Shown here one piece after another: positions 25,960 through 34,519 of a stretch of 40,147 nucleotides of DNA. The stretch covers positions 1-40,147 of the forward strand of contig DWXS01000004.1 of NCBI GenBank assembly GCA_019119045.1. Direction: 5' to 3'. The number at the start of each line of letters is the position of its first letter. Positions within the stretch are counted from its first letter, which is position 1. Position numbers and translations under genes: made by a program. The notes under the pieces were generated by a model. It was not told the origin of the DNA. It saw only the letters and a program-made list of their open reading frames with translations, and made no database searches. Origin of the DNA: Candidatus Mailhella merdavium (GTDB taxonomy: Bacteria > Desulfobacterota > Desulfovibrionia > Desulfovibrionales > Desulfovibrionaceae).

Positions 25960-27249
25960 ATGGAAGTGCATATCGATACAGAAGAACAGGCCGCGAAAAT
26001 CAAGGTCTTCGGCGTCGGAGGCGGCGGCGGAAACGCCATTCAGAATATGATCAACTCCAATCTGGAGGGAGTGTCCTTCATCTGCGCCAATACCGATGTT
26101 CAGGCATTGGCCCGTTCCGGGGCGGAACACAAAATCCAGCTCGGCAAGGAACTGACCAGAGGCCTCGGCGCAGGCGCGAAGCCGGAAATCGGTGCAGGCG
26201 CGGCGGAAGAAAGCCTTGACGCCATTCGTGAAGCCATCGGCGATGCCGACATGGTTTTCGTCACCGCAGGCATGGGCGGCGGCACGGGAACCGGCGCGGC
26301 TCCCGTCATTGCCAAGGCCGCCAAGGAAAAAGGCGTGCTGACCGTAGGCGTGGTCACCAAACCCTTCCACTTTGAAGGCGACAAGCGCATGAAGGCCGCC
26401 CTGAAAGGGATTGAGGAACTGCGCCAGCATGTGGACAGTCTGGTGACGATTCCCAACGACCGCCTGCTTGCCGTTGCGCCCAAGAATGCCAAATTCAAGG
26501 AAATGCTCAAAAAAGCCGATGACGTGCTGTATGCCGCCGTGCGCGGGGTGACGGATCTCATCACAAAGCCGGGCATGATCAACGCGGACTTTGCGGACGT
26601 GCGGACCGTCATGAGCGAACAGGGCATGGCCCTCATGGGCGAAGGCGTCGCCTCGGGGGAAAACCGTGCCGTCGACGCCGCAAAGAAAGCCATTTCCAGC
26701 CCGCTGCTTGAAGACATCACCATAAGCGGAGCCAAGGCCATTCTGGTGAACATCACCGCCAACGACGAAATGGGCATGGATGAATTCAACAGTGCGGCAA
26801 GCTTCATCCGCGACGCGGCCAAAGGCCCGAACGGCGAAGATCCGAATATCATCATCGCCATGTCCGAAGATGAAAACTGCGGCGATGAAATGCGCATCAC
26901 CGTCATTGCCACAGGCATTGAACCTGCTCCGGCGACGACCCAGACGAACGGCGGCGCAACGGTGACGACTCTGCCGCCCAAAGCCCGCCAGGAAGCGGCT
27001 GCTCCCGCCCCCCAGCCGACGTTCCGCCCCGCGCCTCAACGCTCGGCCGTGCCTCCGGAAGTGCCGCGCCAGAGCAACAGCCTGTACAGCGGATACGACG
27101 AACAGGATCGCTCCATTCCCACCTACCTGCGCATAAAGGAACGCATGCAGGCTCAACAGGCCGCCCGTATGCACAATCCCGGCACGGAAGACTTTACCTT
27201 TGAAGACGAAAGCGAGGTTCCCACCTTCATTCGCCGTCAGGCCAACTAA
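25960..27249 (+). CDS. ftsZ: Cell division GTPase FtsZ
   Basis: 429 residues, the tubulin-like protein that forms the Z ring. Motifs: FGVGGGGGNAIQNMI, the tubulin signature GMGGGTGTGAAPVIAK, TKPFHFEG, NDRLLAVAPK and the T7 loop region INADFADVRTVM. A Pro/Ala-rich linker of about 100 residues follows, and the conserved C-terminal peptide EVPTFIRRQAN binds FtsA. A GGGG-rich ribosome site precedes ATG 25960. The gene is followed directly by an intrinsic terminator and closes the dcw operon. Confidence 0.98.
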   Translation: MEVHIDTEEQAAKIKVFGVGGGGGNAIQNMINSNLEGVSFICANTDVQALARSGAEHKIQLGKELTRGLGAGAKPEIGAGAAEESLDAIREAIGDADMVFVTAGMGGGTGTGAAPVIAKAAKEKGVLTVGVVTKPFHFEGDKRMKAALKGIEELRQHVDSLVTIPNDRLLAVAPKNAKFKEMLKKADDVLYAAVRGVTDLITKPGMINADFADVRTVMSEQGMALMGEGVASGENRAVDAAKKAISSPLLEDITISGAKAILVNITANDEMGMDEFNSAASFIRDAAKGPNGEDPNIIIAMSEDENCGDEMRITVIATGIEPAPATTQTNGGATVTTLPPKARQEAAAPAPQPTFRPAPQRSAVPPEVPRQSNSLYSGYDEQDRSIPTYLRIKERMQAQQAARMHNPGTEDFTFEDESEVPTFIRRQAN

Positions 27250-27265
27250 CTCCCCCATGCAAAGC

Positions 27266-27297
27266 AAAAGGCCTTCCCAGGAAGGCCTTTTTAATTT
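27266..27297 (+). terminator. Rho-independent terminator of the dcw operon
   Basis: AAAAGGCCTTC (27266-27276) pairs with GAAGGCCTTTT (27281-27291) around CCAG, and the stem runs directly into a T-rich tract. It lies 17 bases after the ftsZ stop. Confidence 0.93.
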
Positions 27298-27598
27298 TAA
27301 TATCATGAAATGATCCTGCCGGAACCGGAACAGTATACATCAAGCATTACTGCATACGGAACATCATTATCATCGTTTTGTACGATACATGTATCATACT
27401 TCAGATTCATATATACTTCGCATACAACAGATATTCTAATACTCCCTGTTTGAAGACGGACGCGAAGCTTCCCCGGCTCGTCCGGCGGCAACTTGACAAC
27501 ATGTGCCCTGACGACGGAAACGCTTTTCCGGAGGAAGTTTTTATGCACAAAAGGGGTAGTTAAAACTTCCTCATGCTGAAACTTCAGGAGTTCGTTCC
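27298..27598. other. AT-rich spacer with a palindrome upstream of the MFS gene
   Basis: No gene is recognised. It contains a perfect 12-bp palindrome GATACATGTATC at 27384-27395 inside a longer near-palindrome at 27380-27399, which could be an operator. A TTGACA occurs at 27493-27498 but without a good -10 at the right distance. Confidence 0.45.
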
Positions 27599-28848
27599 AT
27601 GGCTGTCGTACAGGACACGCTTCAACCCGGTATGAAGCGTTCTCTTCTTTTTCTTTCCATTCTCTGCTTTGCGCTTGCCGACGTGCGGGACGGACTGGGT
27701 CCTTTTCTCGGAGTTTTTCTGCAATCAAAGGGCTGGACGCCGGATACCATAGGTCTGGTCACCTCGCTGGGAGGCTTTGCCGGCATGCTTGCGGCCGTGC
27801 CCACCGGCGCGCTTGCCGACGCGACGCATCACAAGCGTCTCTTCCTTGCCTTTGCCTCCGGAAGTATTGTGGTCCTCTCCCTGCTGGTGCTTCGCGTACC
27901 AACCTACGGCGTGGCAGCCTTTTCTCAGGTGACGCAGGGTATCATGGCGGCCGCCATTGCTCCCCTCCTCTCCGGCATTACGCTGGGTATGGTGGGCTTC
28001 AGACATTTTTCCGCCCGGCTGGGACGCAACGAAGCCTGGAACCACGCCGGAAACGCCTCTACGGCTCTTGCCGCCGGACTCCTCGGGTATTTCTGGGGTA
28101 TTGCAGCCGCCTTTCTGGTCATGTTCATCATGGGGATACTGTCGATATCCTGCGTTCTCGGCATACGCTCCGAACATATCGACTATAATACGGCACGAGG
28201 CCGCCTTTCCGAGGCAGACAAAAGCTCGGAATATTCCGCTGTCTGCAAAAAAATCTGCACCAAAACCCTGCCCTCCTCTGTTTCGGCCTGACGCTTCTTT
28301 TCTTCCATCTCGGCAACGCCTCGCTGCTCCCACTGCTCGGCCAGTCCGCAGTGGCGCGCTTTGATGTCAACCCCGCCGTCTATACGGCAAGCACAGTTCT
28401 CATTGCCCAGTGCGTCATGATCGGAACCGCGCTTCTGACGGCACGGGCAGCTCAGAAATACGGCTACGGCCCGGTGCTGTGGTGTGCCCTTGTCGCCCTC
28501 CCCGTGCGCGGCCTGATCGCCTGTTTCTGGAATTCTCCCTGGTGTCTCATTCCCGTTCAGATACTCGACGGCATAGGGGCGGGAATCCTCGGGGTCGCCA
28601 CCCCGGGAATCGTGGCCAACATCCTCAGGGGGACAGGGCACGTCAATCTGGGGCTGGGCTTCGTCATGACGCTTCAGGGCATCGGCGCAGCCTCAAGCGC
28701 GGCCTACGGCGGACTTTTTGCACACCATATAGGCTTCCAGTGGGCCTTTCTCGCTCTGGCGGGCGCAGCGGGAATATCTCTTCTCATCCTGACGGCGGGA
28801 CTGCGCTTTTCCGGACTTCGCGCCGCGCTTGACGCGACGAGGGACTAA
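27599..28848 (+). pseudogene. MFS transporter interrupted by a frameshift at an A7 run
   Basis: From ATG 27599 (ribosome site AGGAG) the first frame encodes about 215 residues of a major facilitator protein: five or six membrane helices, with LADVRDGLGPFLGVFL and GALADATHHKRL (the loop 2-3 motif). It then runs into a stop at 28289-28291. The second half is in the -1 frame. It can be read back through 28255 as NPALLCFGLTLLFFHLG and continues to the stop at 28848 with about six more helices (VLWCALVALPVRGL, LDGIGAGILGVATPG). One extra base in the run of seven A at 28247-28253 would restore a protein of about 415 residues, the usual MFS length. It may be a real pseudogene, a sequencing error in the homopolymer, or slippage. 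Substrate unknown. Confidence 0.8.
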
Positions 28849-29646
28849 GCCCGAGACAGGGCATATGCAGAGAAGGATTGCCGAGGTCATATGCGACCAG
28901 CCCCCTGTCCGAACGCTCCGCCATGCAAAAGACAGGAACCTTGCGTTCACTAAGCCCATATCCGCGCAGACGGCGCATCCTTCAAAAAAACTGAAGGGCC
29001 GCTGCAAAAGCCCTGTCGCCGGAAACCGGACACCGAGCCGGAATTCGCCGATACCGAAAACTCTCCGGCATTCCCCGGCCGGACACAAGCCCCGGCTCCA
29101 GCCCTTCGGTCATCCGGATACATAAACTTCCGTCAGGACAGCAACAGAGGAACAGGCAGGCTCCGTTACTGAAAAACAGACCTTCAGCCATGCCCAGCAC
29201 TATATAGATTCAATATACCGTATACCCCACCTTATCCCCCGGAACAGTACGGCTCCGGGAACCGGAAAAGAAAAACGCACGGCAACCTGTCAATCGGAAC
29301 ACCTGCCCGGCCGAGAGCGTTTTGCTCCTGAGCATATTGCCCGCCCAGCCCCCAGTATTCTGACCCGCAGCTCTCACGCCACCGCAGAAGCCCGACGCCT
29401 TAAGTGAACTGCTGCTCCGCGTCACGGCGGCATTTCGCCCTGGGCGACTTTGCAGAGCGTTTCGGAAACGAAACGCTCCCCAAGGCCATCTCCCCCCTGC
29501 GCCGGATTATCCGGCCTTAACCGGCGCATCGAAAAAGAAATCGGTCATTTTCCGGAAACCCCGGAGGATGACGAAAAAAGGGCCTCCAGAACATGCCTTA
29601 ACGGCAGCCGAGGCCCGCAATATTTTTCTTCACCTGCGAAGTATAG
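28849..29646. other. Gene-poor spacer rich in inverted repeats
   Basis: About 800 bp. Open frames on both strands give Arg/Pro/Ser-rich translations with no family resemblance. Inverted repeats cluster in the second half: a 10-bp stem with a GAAA loop at 29455-29478, an 8-bp stem at 29498-29528 (TGCGCCGG/CCGGCGCA), and a short stem near 29551-29566. An AT-rich patch lies at 29200-29226. No known RNA family was recognised. Confidence 0.45.
29455..29478. repeat. 10-bp perfect hairpin with GAAA tetraloop
   Basis: GAGCGTTTCG (29455-29464) pairs perfectly with CGAAACGCTC (29469-29478) around GAAA, a stable GNRA tetraloop on the plus strand. No T-run follows. It could be part of a structured RNA or a protein-binding site. 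Confidence 0.55.
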
Positions 29647-30273
29647 TCAAAAAGTCTCAATCTCCCCCTGATAGGGCGGCCCGTCATAGTTGAGGACGCG
29701 ACGCAGTACGGCGTCGTCGAACACCTTGCGATCCGCCTCGGTCATGGGACGGCCTAAGCTCATCAGACACAGGGGGTGATAATGCGGCACGCTTCCGAAG
29801 GAAGGATGCATGAACAGACCTTTTTCTCCGCCGTTGAAGATAAAGCCCTGCCGTTCATAAAAGCCCTTGCGTCTGCGGGCCAGATCCGTCACGGGAGGAT
29901 CTATTTCCAGCACGGTCAAAAGCTCAGGCCCGGCGCGATGTTCGAGCCAGGTCTGAAGAATTCTGCCGCCGATGCCTCCGGATCTGCGCGCCGGATGCAC
30001 TGCAAGATGTTCAAGATAACAGATATCCGGAAAAAGCCAGAAGCAGAAAAGTCCGACAAATTCGTGCGAGGTTTCGAACTTGTCGTCCGCCTTTCTTTCA
30101 GTCCCGCAATCGCGGGGCATGGTCACGGCAAGACAGTGGTAGGCAGGATCGGAAAGAATTCTGACCTGTTCATCCCATGAACGGCGTTCCTCCCGGGGAA
30201 AGCTGCCTTCATAAAGATTCCAGAAATCCGCCGTCAGGGGATCATCCGCTCCGACGATACGATGAAAATTCAT
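29647..30273 (-). CDS. GNAT-family N-acetyltransferase
   Basis: 208 residues. The GNAT acetyl-CoA motif reads YLEHLAVHPARRSGGIGGRIL around residues 90-110, followed by the motif B region GFYERQGFIFNGG. The N-terminal part FWNLYEGSFPREERRSWDEQ resembles GNAT proteins annotated as general acetyltransferases. The substrate is unknown. No clear ribosome site precedes ATG 30273, but the short ORF ending at 30297 lies only 23 nt upstream and has a strong one, so the two are probably co-transcribed and perhaps translationally coupled. GC content matches the rest of the genome, unlike the GNAT at 6842. Confidence 0.82.
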   Translation of the reverse strand: MNFHRIVGADDPLTADFWNLYEGSFPREERRSWDEQVRILSDPAYHCLAVTMPRDCGTERKADDKFETSHEFVGLFCFWLFPDICYLEHLAVHPARRSGGIGGRILQTWLEHRAGPELLTVLEIDPPVTDLARRRKGFYERQGFIFNGGEKGLFMHPSFGSVPHYHPLCLMSLGRPMTEADRKVFDDAVLRRVLNYDGPPYQGEIETF

Positions 30274-30296
30274 GGCAGAGATATTCGGCCAGTATA

Positions 30297-30392
30297 TTAA
30301 TGAGTATCAAAATCGTTGGGATTGGTCTTCTTGATGTAATAGAGCGCGCAGGTAACAGCGGCTATTCCGATGAAAAAGATGACGAAATCCAT
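30297..30392 (-). CDS. 31-residue single-span membrane peptide
   Basis: A short reading frame: ATG at 30392-30390, TAA at 30299-30297, 31 codons. It has a strong ribosome site, AAGGAGG, seven bases upstream. The peptide begins MDFVIFFIGIAAVTCALYYI, a single membrane span, and ends in a polar tail (KKTNPNDFDTH). The near-perfect ribosome site and the clean membrane-plus-polar-tail design argue that it is real. It lies 23 nt upstream of the GNAT gene on the same strand. I do not recognise a family. Confidence 0.6.
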   Translation of the reverse strand: MDFVIFFIGIAAVTCALYYIKKTNPNDFDTH

Positions 30393-30563
30393 GGCGACGC
30401 CTCCTTGTGAAAAGCCCTGTCATCCGGAGAATTCTCCGTATGTTTTTCCATTCCCGTTCCGCCCATGATAACGGCAAGAGGTTTGCCGCGCAAGATATTT
30501 TCCTGTCCTGCTCCGGAAACGGAAACGCCGCGCGGGGAACAGGCTGCAGAAGCATAAAATGGA
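30393..30563. other. Divergent spacer
   Basis: Together with the nfnA leader this makes 367 bp between the short membrane peptide and nfnA. Promoters for both directions are expected here; only the plus-strand TTGACA at 30564 could be pointed to. No gene recognised. Confidence 0.35.
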
Positions 30564-30593
30564 TTGACAAAATGCTGACGCCGGTGAAATTTT
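30564..30593 (+). promoter_or_regulatory. Possible nfnA promoter
   Basis: A perfect TTGACA (30564-30569) is followed at 18 nt by an AT-rich AATTTT (30588-30593). The -10 match is poor, but the AT-rich block and position upstream of a palindrome support a start near 30600. Confidence 0.35.
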
Positions 30594-30607
30594 AACGATA
30601 CCCTCTT

Positions 30608-30623
30608 ACGGGAAATTTCCCGT
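30608..30623. promoter_or_regulatory. 16-bp perfect palindrome in the nfnA leader
   Basis: ACGGGAAATTTCCCGT is fully self-complementary and lies just downstream of the possible promoter and about 135 bp before nfnA. It looks like a site for a dimeric regulator. It does not match the Rex or FNR consensus as I know them. Confidence 0.5.
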
Positions 30624-30759
30624 GGGAAACCATACGCCGAATACCGCAAGAGCGCATCAGCAGCCGACATTCCGAAATACTTCGGGGGCGGGAACATCCC
30701 GGCAGGAGTTCCGGCGATGGTCGAACCGATAAAGGTTTGAAACAAGGCAAGGAGTCCAT

Positions 30760-31623
30760 ATGCCTACTACCATTCTGCACAAGGAAAAACTTATCCCCGG
30801 CAGAACCAGCAAACTTGTTCTGGATGCGCCGCAAATAGCCGCCACGGCCAGGCCGGGACACTTCGTCATGCTGCGCGTCGACGAGCATGGCGAACGTTTT
30901 CCCCTGACCATCGCCGATACGGATCCCGAAAAAGGCACCATCACCATTGTGTATCTGGTCATGGGAAAATCGACGACCATTCTGGAAGAACTCGGCGAAG
31001 GAGACGTCATTCTCGACGTATGCGGCCCCCTCGGAAAAGCGACGCACATTGAAAAACTTCCCGCGCCCAAAAAGGTTGTCTGCGTCGGCGGCGGCACCGG
31101 CGTCGCCGCCATGCACCACATTGCCAAGGGCCATCACAAGGCGGGGAATTACGTCATCGCCTGCATAGGCGCGCGCAGTCGCGATCTGTTGCTGTTCTAT
31201 GACGAACTTTCCAAATTCTGCGACGAGGTGCTGGTCTCCACCAACGACGGCTCCTTCGGTATGCAGGGCATCGTCACGGATCCGCTGAAAGACCGTCTGG
31301 AAAAAGACAAGGATATTGAGGAAGTCGTGGCTGTGGGGCCTGTGCCGATGATGCAGGCCGTGGCGAAGCTGACGGCTGATTTCGGCGTGAAGACGACCGT
31401 CAGCCTCAATTCCCTGATGGTGGACGGCATGGGCATGTGCGGAGCCTGTCGCGTCAGCGTGGGAGGAGAAACCAAGTTCACCTGTGTGGACGGGCCGGAA
31501 TTTGACGGTCATCAGGTCGATTTTGCGGAGCTGAGCAAACGTCTTTCCGCATTTCGCAGTCAGGAAGCGCTCTCTCTCGAACGTCACAAGGCGGAACATG
31601 CCTGTCAGTGCGGAGCGCACTGA
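30760..31623 (+). CDS. nfnA: Ferredoxin:NADP oxidoreductase small subunit NfnA (sulfide dehydrogenase beta-like)
   Basis: 287 residues. N-terminal FAD-binding barrel with RFPLTIADTDPEKGTITI, then an NAD-binding domain with VVCVGGGTGVAAMHHIA and VVAVGPVPMMQAVAKL. Near the C-terminus is a [2Fe-2S] cluster motif, MCGACRVSVGGETKFTCVDG. This is the small subunit of the NfnAB complex, which couples NADH and reduced ferredoxin to NADP+ reduction by electron bifurcation; the same family was first called sulfide dehydrogenase. A C-terminal HACQCGAH tail adds two further cysteines. AAGGAG precedes ATG 30760. The partner nfnB lies 212 nt downstream, an unusually large gap for this pair. Confidence 0.88.
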   Translation: MPTTILHKEKLIPGRTSKLVLDAPQIAATARPGHFVMLRVDEHGERFPLTIADTDPEKGTITIVYLVMGKSTTILEELGEGDVILDVCGPLGKATHIEKLPAPKKVVCVGGGTGVAAMHHIAKGHHKAGNYVIACIGARSRDLLLFYDELSKFCDEVLVSTNDGSFGMQGIVTDPLKDRLEKDKDIEEVVAVGPVPMMQAVAKLTADFGVKTTVSLNSLMVDGMGMCGACRVSVGGETKFTCVDGPEFDGHQVDFAELSKRLSAFRSQEALSLERHKAEHACQCGAH

Positions 31624-31835
31624 TTTCGGACCGGGTTCTCTCATTGCGGCATGACCACGAGTCCGCTGCATGCAGTTCTGCCGCAAAGCTCCCCCGCAGG
31701 AGGAAACTTTTTCGAACATTAATTGCCGCCTCTGCCGGAGCATACGGAACAGGCATGCGGGCGGAGGCATGAGCGAGCATTCCTCTGCGGTTCTTCGCCG
31801 GCGGACACGCCAACCAATTTCCCAAGGATTCAACG

Positions 31836-33248
31836 ATGGACGAAAAGAAAACTTTCGGCGCCAGGATTCCCCGTACGGACATGCCCTGTCAGGCTCCTGC
31901 CGAACGAGTTAAAAATTTCAAGGAAGTCGCGCTGGGCTATACTCCGGAAATGGCTGCGGCCGAAGCCTCGCGCTGCCTTCAGTGCAAAAAGCCCCTGTGC
32001 CGCACGGGTTGCCCCGTGGAAGTGCGCATCCCGGAATTCATTGCCAAAGTTGCGGAAGGAGACATCAGGGAAGCCTACCGCATTCTGCGCAGTACCAACA
32101 GCCTGCCCGCCGTATGCGGCCGCGTCTGCCCGCAGGAAAAACAGTGCGAAGGTTCCTGCATTCTCGGCAAAAAGGGCCAGCCTGTGGCTATCGGCCGACT
32201 TGAACGCTATGTGGCGGATCATGCCATGGCGGGCGCCTGCGACACGGATAAGGGTTGCGCCGCACCCCGCCCCGACGTCAGGGTTGCCTGCATAGGTTCC
32301 GGGCCTTCCTCGCTCACCTGCGCCGGCTATCTTGCCGCTCTGGGAGCGAAGGTCACGATTTTCGAAGGTCTGCACGAACCGGGCGGCGTGCTTATCTACG
32401 GTATTCCTTCCTTCCGTCTGCCCAAGGACGTTGTGGCCCGGGAACTGGACAACCTGCTCGCTCTTGACGTGGATATCCGCACCAACTGGGTCGGCGGGCG
32501 TACCGTGGAAGTACGGCAGCTTCTGGACGAAGGATACGGCGCAGTCTTTATCGGCGTCGGCGCGGGTCTGCCGCAGTTCCTCAACGTCCCCGGAGAAAAC
32601 CTCATCGGCGTGTTTTCCGCCAACGAATATCTTACCAGAACCAATCTGGGCAGAGCCTACGAATTCCCCAGCTACGACACGCCCAACTATCCCGGCAGAC
32701 ATGTCACCGTATTCGGAGCCGGAAACGTGGCCATGGACGCGGCCCGCACGGCCATGCGCATGGGCGCGGAAAGCGTGCAGATTGTATACCGCCGCACCAG
32801 AGCGGAAATGCCCGCCCGCGGGGAAGAAATCGAACACGCTCTTGAAGAAGGCGTCACGCTTGTGGAACTGTCCGCGCCGCTGCGCTTTGTCGGCGATGAA
32901 AACGGCCGTCTGTCCGCCGTGGAACTCCAGCGCATGGAACTGGGCGAACCGGATGCCTCCGGCCGCCGCCGTCCCCGCCCCGTAGAAGGCGCGATCTCCA
33001 CGCTGGAAACGGATCTGGCCATCATCGCTCTGGGCACGCGCCCCAACCCGCTGCTTCTGGAAGCAACTCCGGAACTCGCGCTGAACGCAAAGGGCTATAT
33101 CGTGGCGGATGAAAAAACCGGCGAAACATCCATCCCCAACGTCTTTGCCGGCGGCGACATCGTTACCGGCGCGGCTACGGTCATTCTGGCCATGGGTGCA
33201 GGTCGCAGAGCCGCACAGGAAATCGCCCGCCGTCTCGGCCTTGAATAA
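31836..33248 (+). CDS. nfnB: Ferredoxin:NADP oxidoreductase large subunit NfnB (glutamate synthase small-chain-like)
   Basis: 470 residues. N-terminal iron-sulfur domain with CLQCKKPLCRTGCPVEVRI and CGRVCPQEKQCEGSC, then an FAD domain (VACIGSGPSSLTCAGYLA, EPGGVLIYGIPSFRLPK) and an NADPH domain (VTVFGAGNVAMDAARTAMR), and the closing FAD motif NVFAGGDIVTGAATVILAM. Annotation pipelines often call it glutamate synthase small chain (GltD/GltA), but with NfnA adjacent and no large glutamate synthase chain nearby, the NfnB role is more likely. ATG 31836 has AAGGA nine bases upstream. Confidence 0.88.
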   Translation: MDEKKTFGARIPRTDMPCQAPAERVKNFKEVALGYTPEMAAAEASRCLQCKKPLCRTGCPVEVRIPEFIAKVAEGDIREAYRILRSTNSLPAVCGRVCPQEKQCEGSCILGKKGQPVAIGRLERYVADHAMAGACDTDKGCAAPRPDVRVACIGSGPSSLTCAGYLAALGAKVTIFEGLHEPGGVLIYGIPSFRLPKDVVARELDNLLALDVDIRTNWVGGRTVEVRQLLDEGYGAVFIGVGAGLPQFLNVPGENLIGVFSANEYLTRTNLGRAYEFPSYDTPNYPGRHVTVFGAGNVAMDAARTAMRMGAESVQIVYRRTRAEMPARGEEIEHALEEGVTLVELSAPLRFVGDENGRLSAVELQRMELGEPDASGRRRPRPVEGAISTLETDLAIIALGTRPNPLLLEATPELALNAKGYIVADEKTGETSIPNVFAGGDIVTGAATVILAMGAGRRAAQEIARRLGLE

Positions 33249-33266
33249 AACGGCAAGGAGCGCAGC

Positions 33267-33551
33267 ATGGTGAATATCGACGACGTGAATTTCAGCCTCG
33301 TCTTCAACCGGAATGAGAAAAAGGTACTCAAGGCTCTTGCGAAGGTTGTCAGTCACGGGCTGGGAGCATCCTACGCTCCCAATCTGACGGAAAAGGACTA
33401 TCAGGACATATATGCCCTTGCGCTGAACAGACTGCCGGCCCGCTACTGCCAGAAAGGCACCATTGTGGTCGGCGAACCCGTACGCGAAGCCGATGTGGAG
33501 GAAGCCGTGCGCGACGCCTTCGATACCGTCATCAGGCGCCCCAAGGAATAA
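33267..33551 (+). CDS. ComFB-like late competence family protein
   Basis: 94 residues. The C-terminal half contains YQDIYALALNRLPARYC, the recognisable core of the ComFB family (short proteins first described in Bacillus competence, and found in many bacteria as possible signalling-related proteins). In cyanobacteria, ComFB-type proteins have been reported to bind cyclic dinucleotides. The gene lies 18 bases after nfnB with an AGGAG site and is probably co-transcribed. What it does here is unknown. A strong hairpin follows immediately. Confidence 0.75.
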   Translation: MVNIDDVNFSLVFNRNEKKVLKALAKVVSHGLGASYAPNLTEKDYQDIYALALNRLPARYCQKGTIVVGEPVREADVEEAVRDAFDTVIRRPKE

Positions 33552-33557
33552 ACAGGA

Positions 33558-33585
33558 CGGGACGGCAGGATGCCCTGCCGTCCCG
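33558..33585. repeat. 12-bp perfect hairpin after the ComFB-like gene
   Basis: CGGGACGGCAGG (33558-33569) pairs perfectly with CCTGCCGTCCCG (33574-33585) around ATGC. There is no T-run, so it may be a U-poor terminator, an attenuator or an mRNA-stabilising structure between this gene and the PHP phosphatase. Confidence 0.6.
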
Positions 33586-33627
33586 CCGCTTACGTCCGCA
33601 ACGCGGATTTCAGCGGAGTACCACAGT

Positions 33628-34473
33628 ATGATTTATGCGGATCTGCACACGCACACCCTGTATGCCCACGGCAACAATACCCCGAAGGAAATGTACGAAG
33701 CGGGCAAAAAGCGTGGCCTCATGATCCATGGCTTTTCCGAACACTCTCCCCGTCCGCTCGGCTACGACTACCCCAGCGAGTATCGTGAAAAGCTTGCTGC
33801 ACACTTTGCGGATTATGTGCGCGAAGTACGGGAACTTGCCGAACAGGCTCCCCGCGACGGGGGCAGAGAGGTGCTGCTGGGTCTGGAAATGGACTGGCTG
33901 GAAAACGAAATTCCTTTTCAGCAGCAGGTTCTGGCCGGGGAACATTTTGATTATGTCATAGGCGGAATACATTTTCTCGGAACATGGGGCTTCGACGCCT
34001 CTGCGGAAGACTGGAAGCAGCTTTCCGCAGAAGGCAGGGAAGAATGCTATGCCCGCTACTATGCCACCATGAAAAAAATGGCGGAATCCGGTCTGTTCGA
34101 CATTGTAGCCCATCCGGATCTGATCAAGATTTTCACGGTGAACGAATTTCATGCCTGGCTGGAAAAGCCGGACAGCATGTCTCTGGTGCGGGACGCGCTG
34201 CGCGCGGTGAAGAATGCCGGCATGGCCATGGAAATATCGTCGGCCGGACTGCGCAAACCCTGCGGGGAAATATATCCCTGCGGAAAAATCGTCGAAGCCG
34301 CCGCCGAGCTGCATGTTCCCATTACGTTCGGATCAGACGGACACTGCGTCAACACCATTGCCACAGGTTTTGAGGAACTTTCCCGCCATGCCGCGGCCGC
34401 AGGTTATACGCAAAGCCTGGTCTTTCACCGCAGAGAGGACGGCTCGCGCGAAGTGCGTTCCCTTTCGTTCTGA
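33628..34473 (+). CDS. PHP-family phosphatase, HisJ/histidinol-phosphatase-like
   Basis: 281 residues of the PHP metal-dependent phosphoesterase fold. Metal-binding motifs are DLHTHTLYAHGNN (His7, His9), GFSEHSPRP, GLEMDW, VIGGIHFLG, DIVAHPDLIK and FGSDGHCV. This order is that of HisJ/HisK-type histidinol-phosphate phosphatases, which perform the penultimate step of histidine synthesis. No other his genes are nearby, so a different phosphate ester is possible. GGAG lies about ten bases upstream of ATG 33628. Confidence 0.83.
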   Translation: MIYADLHTHTLYAHGNNTPKEMYEAGKKRGLMIHGFSEHSPRPLGYDYPSEYREKLAAHFADYVREVRELAEQAPRDGGREVLLGLEMDWLENEIPFQQQVLAGEHFDYVIGGIHFLGTWGFDASAEDWKQLSAEGREECYARYYATMKKMAESGLFDIVAHPDLIKIFTVNEFHAWLEKPDSMSLVRDALRAVKNAGMAMEISSAGLRKPCGEIYPCGKIVEAAAELHVPITFGSDGHCVNTIATGFEELSRHAAAAGYTQSLVFHRREDGSREVRSLSF

Positions 34474-34519
34474 TCCCTGCGCATTGTCCCGGACACCTTT
34501 CTTCTTTCAGATTTCCGCC

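Noticed and set aside
25534-27306. 590-codon minus-strand open frame
   Set aside because: Antisense shadow of ftsA and ftsZ.
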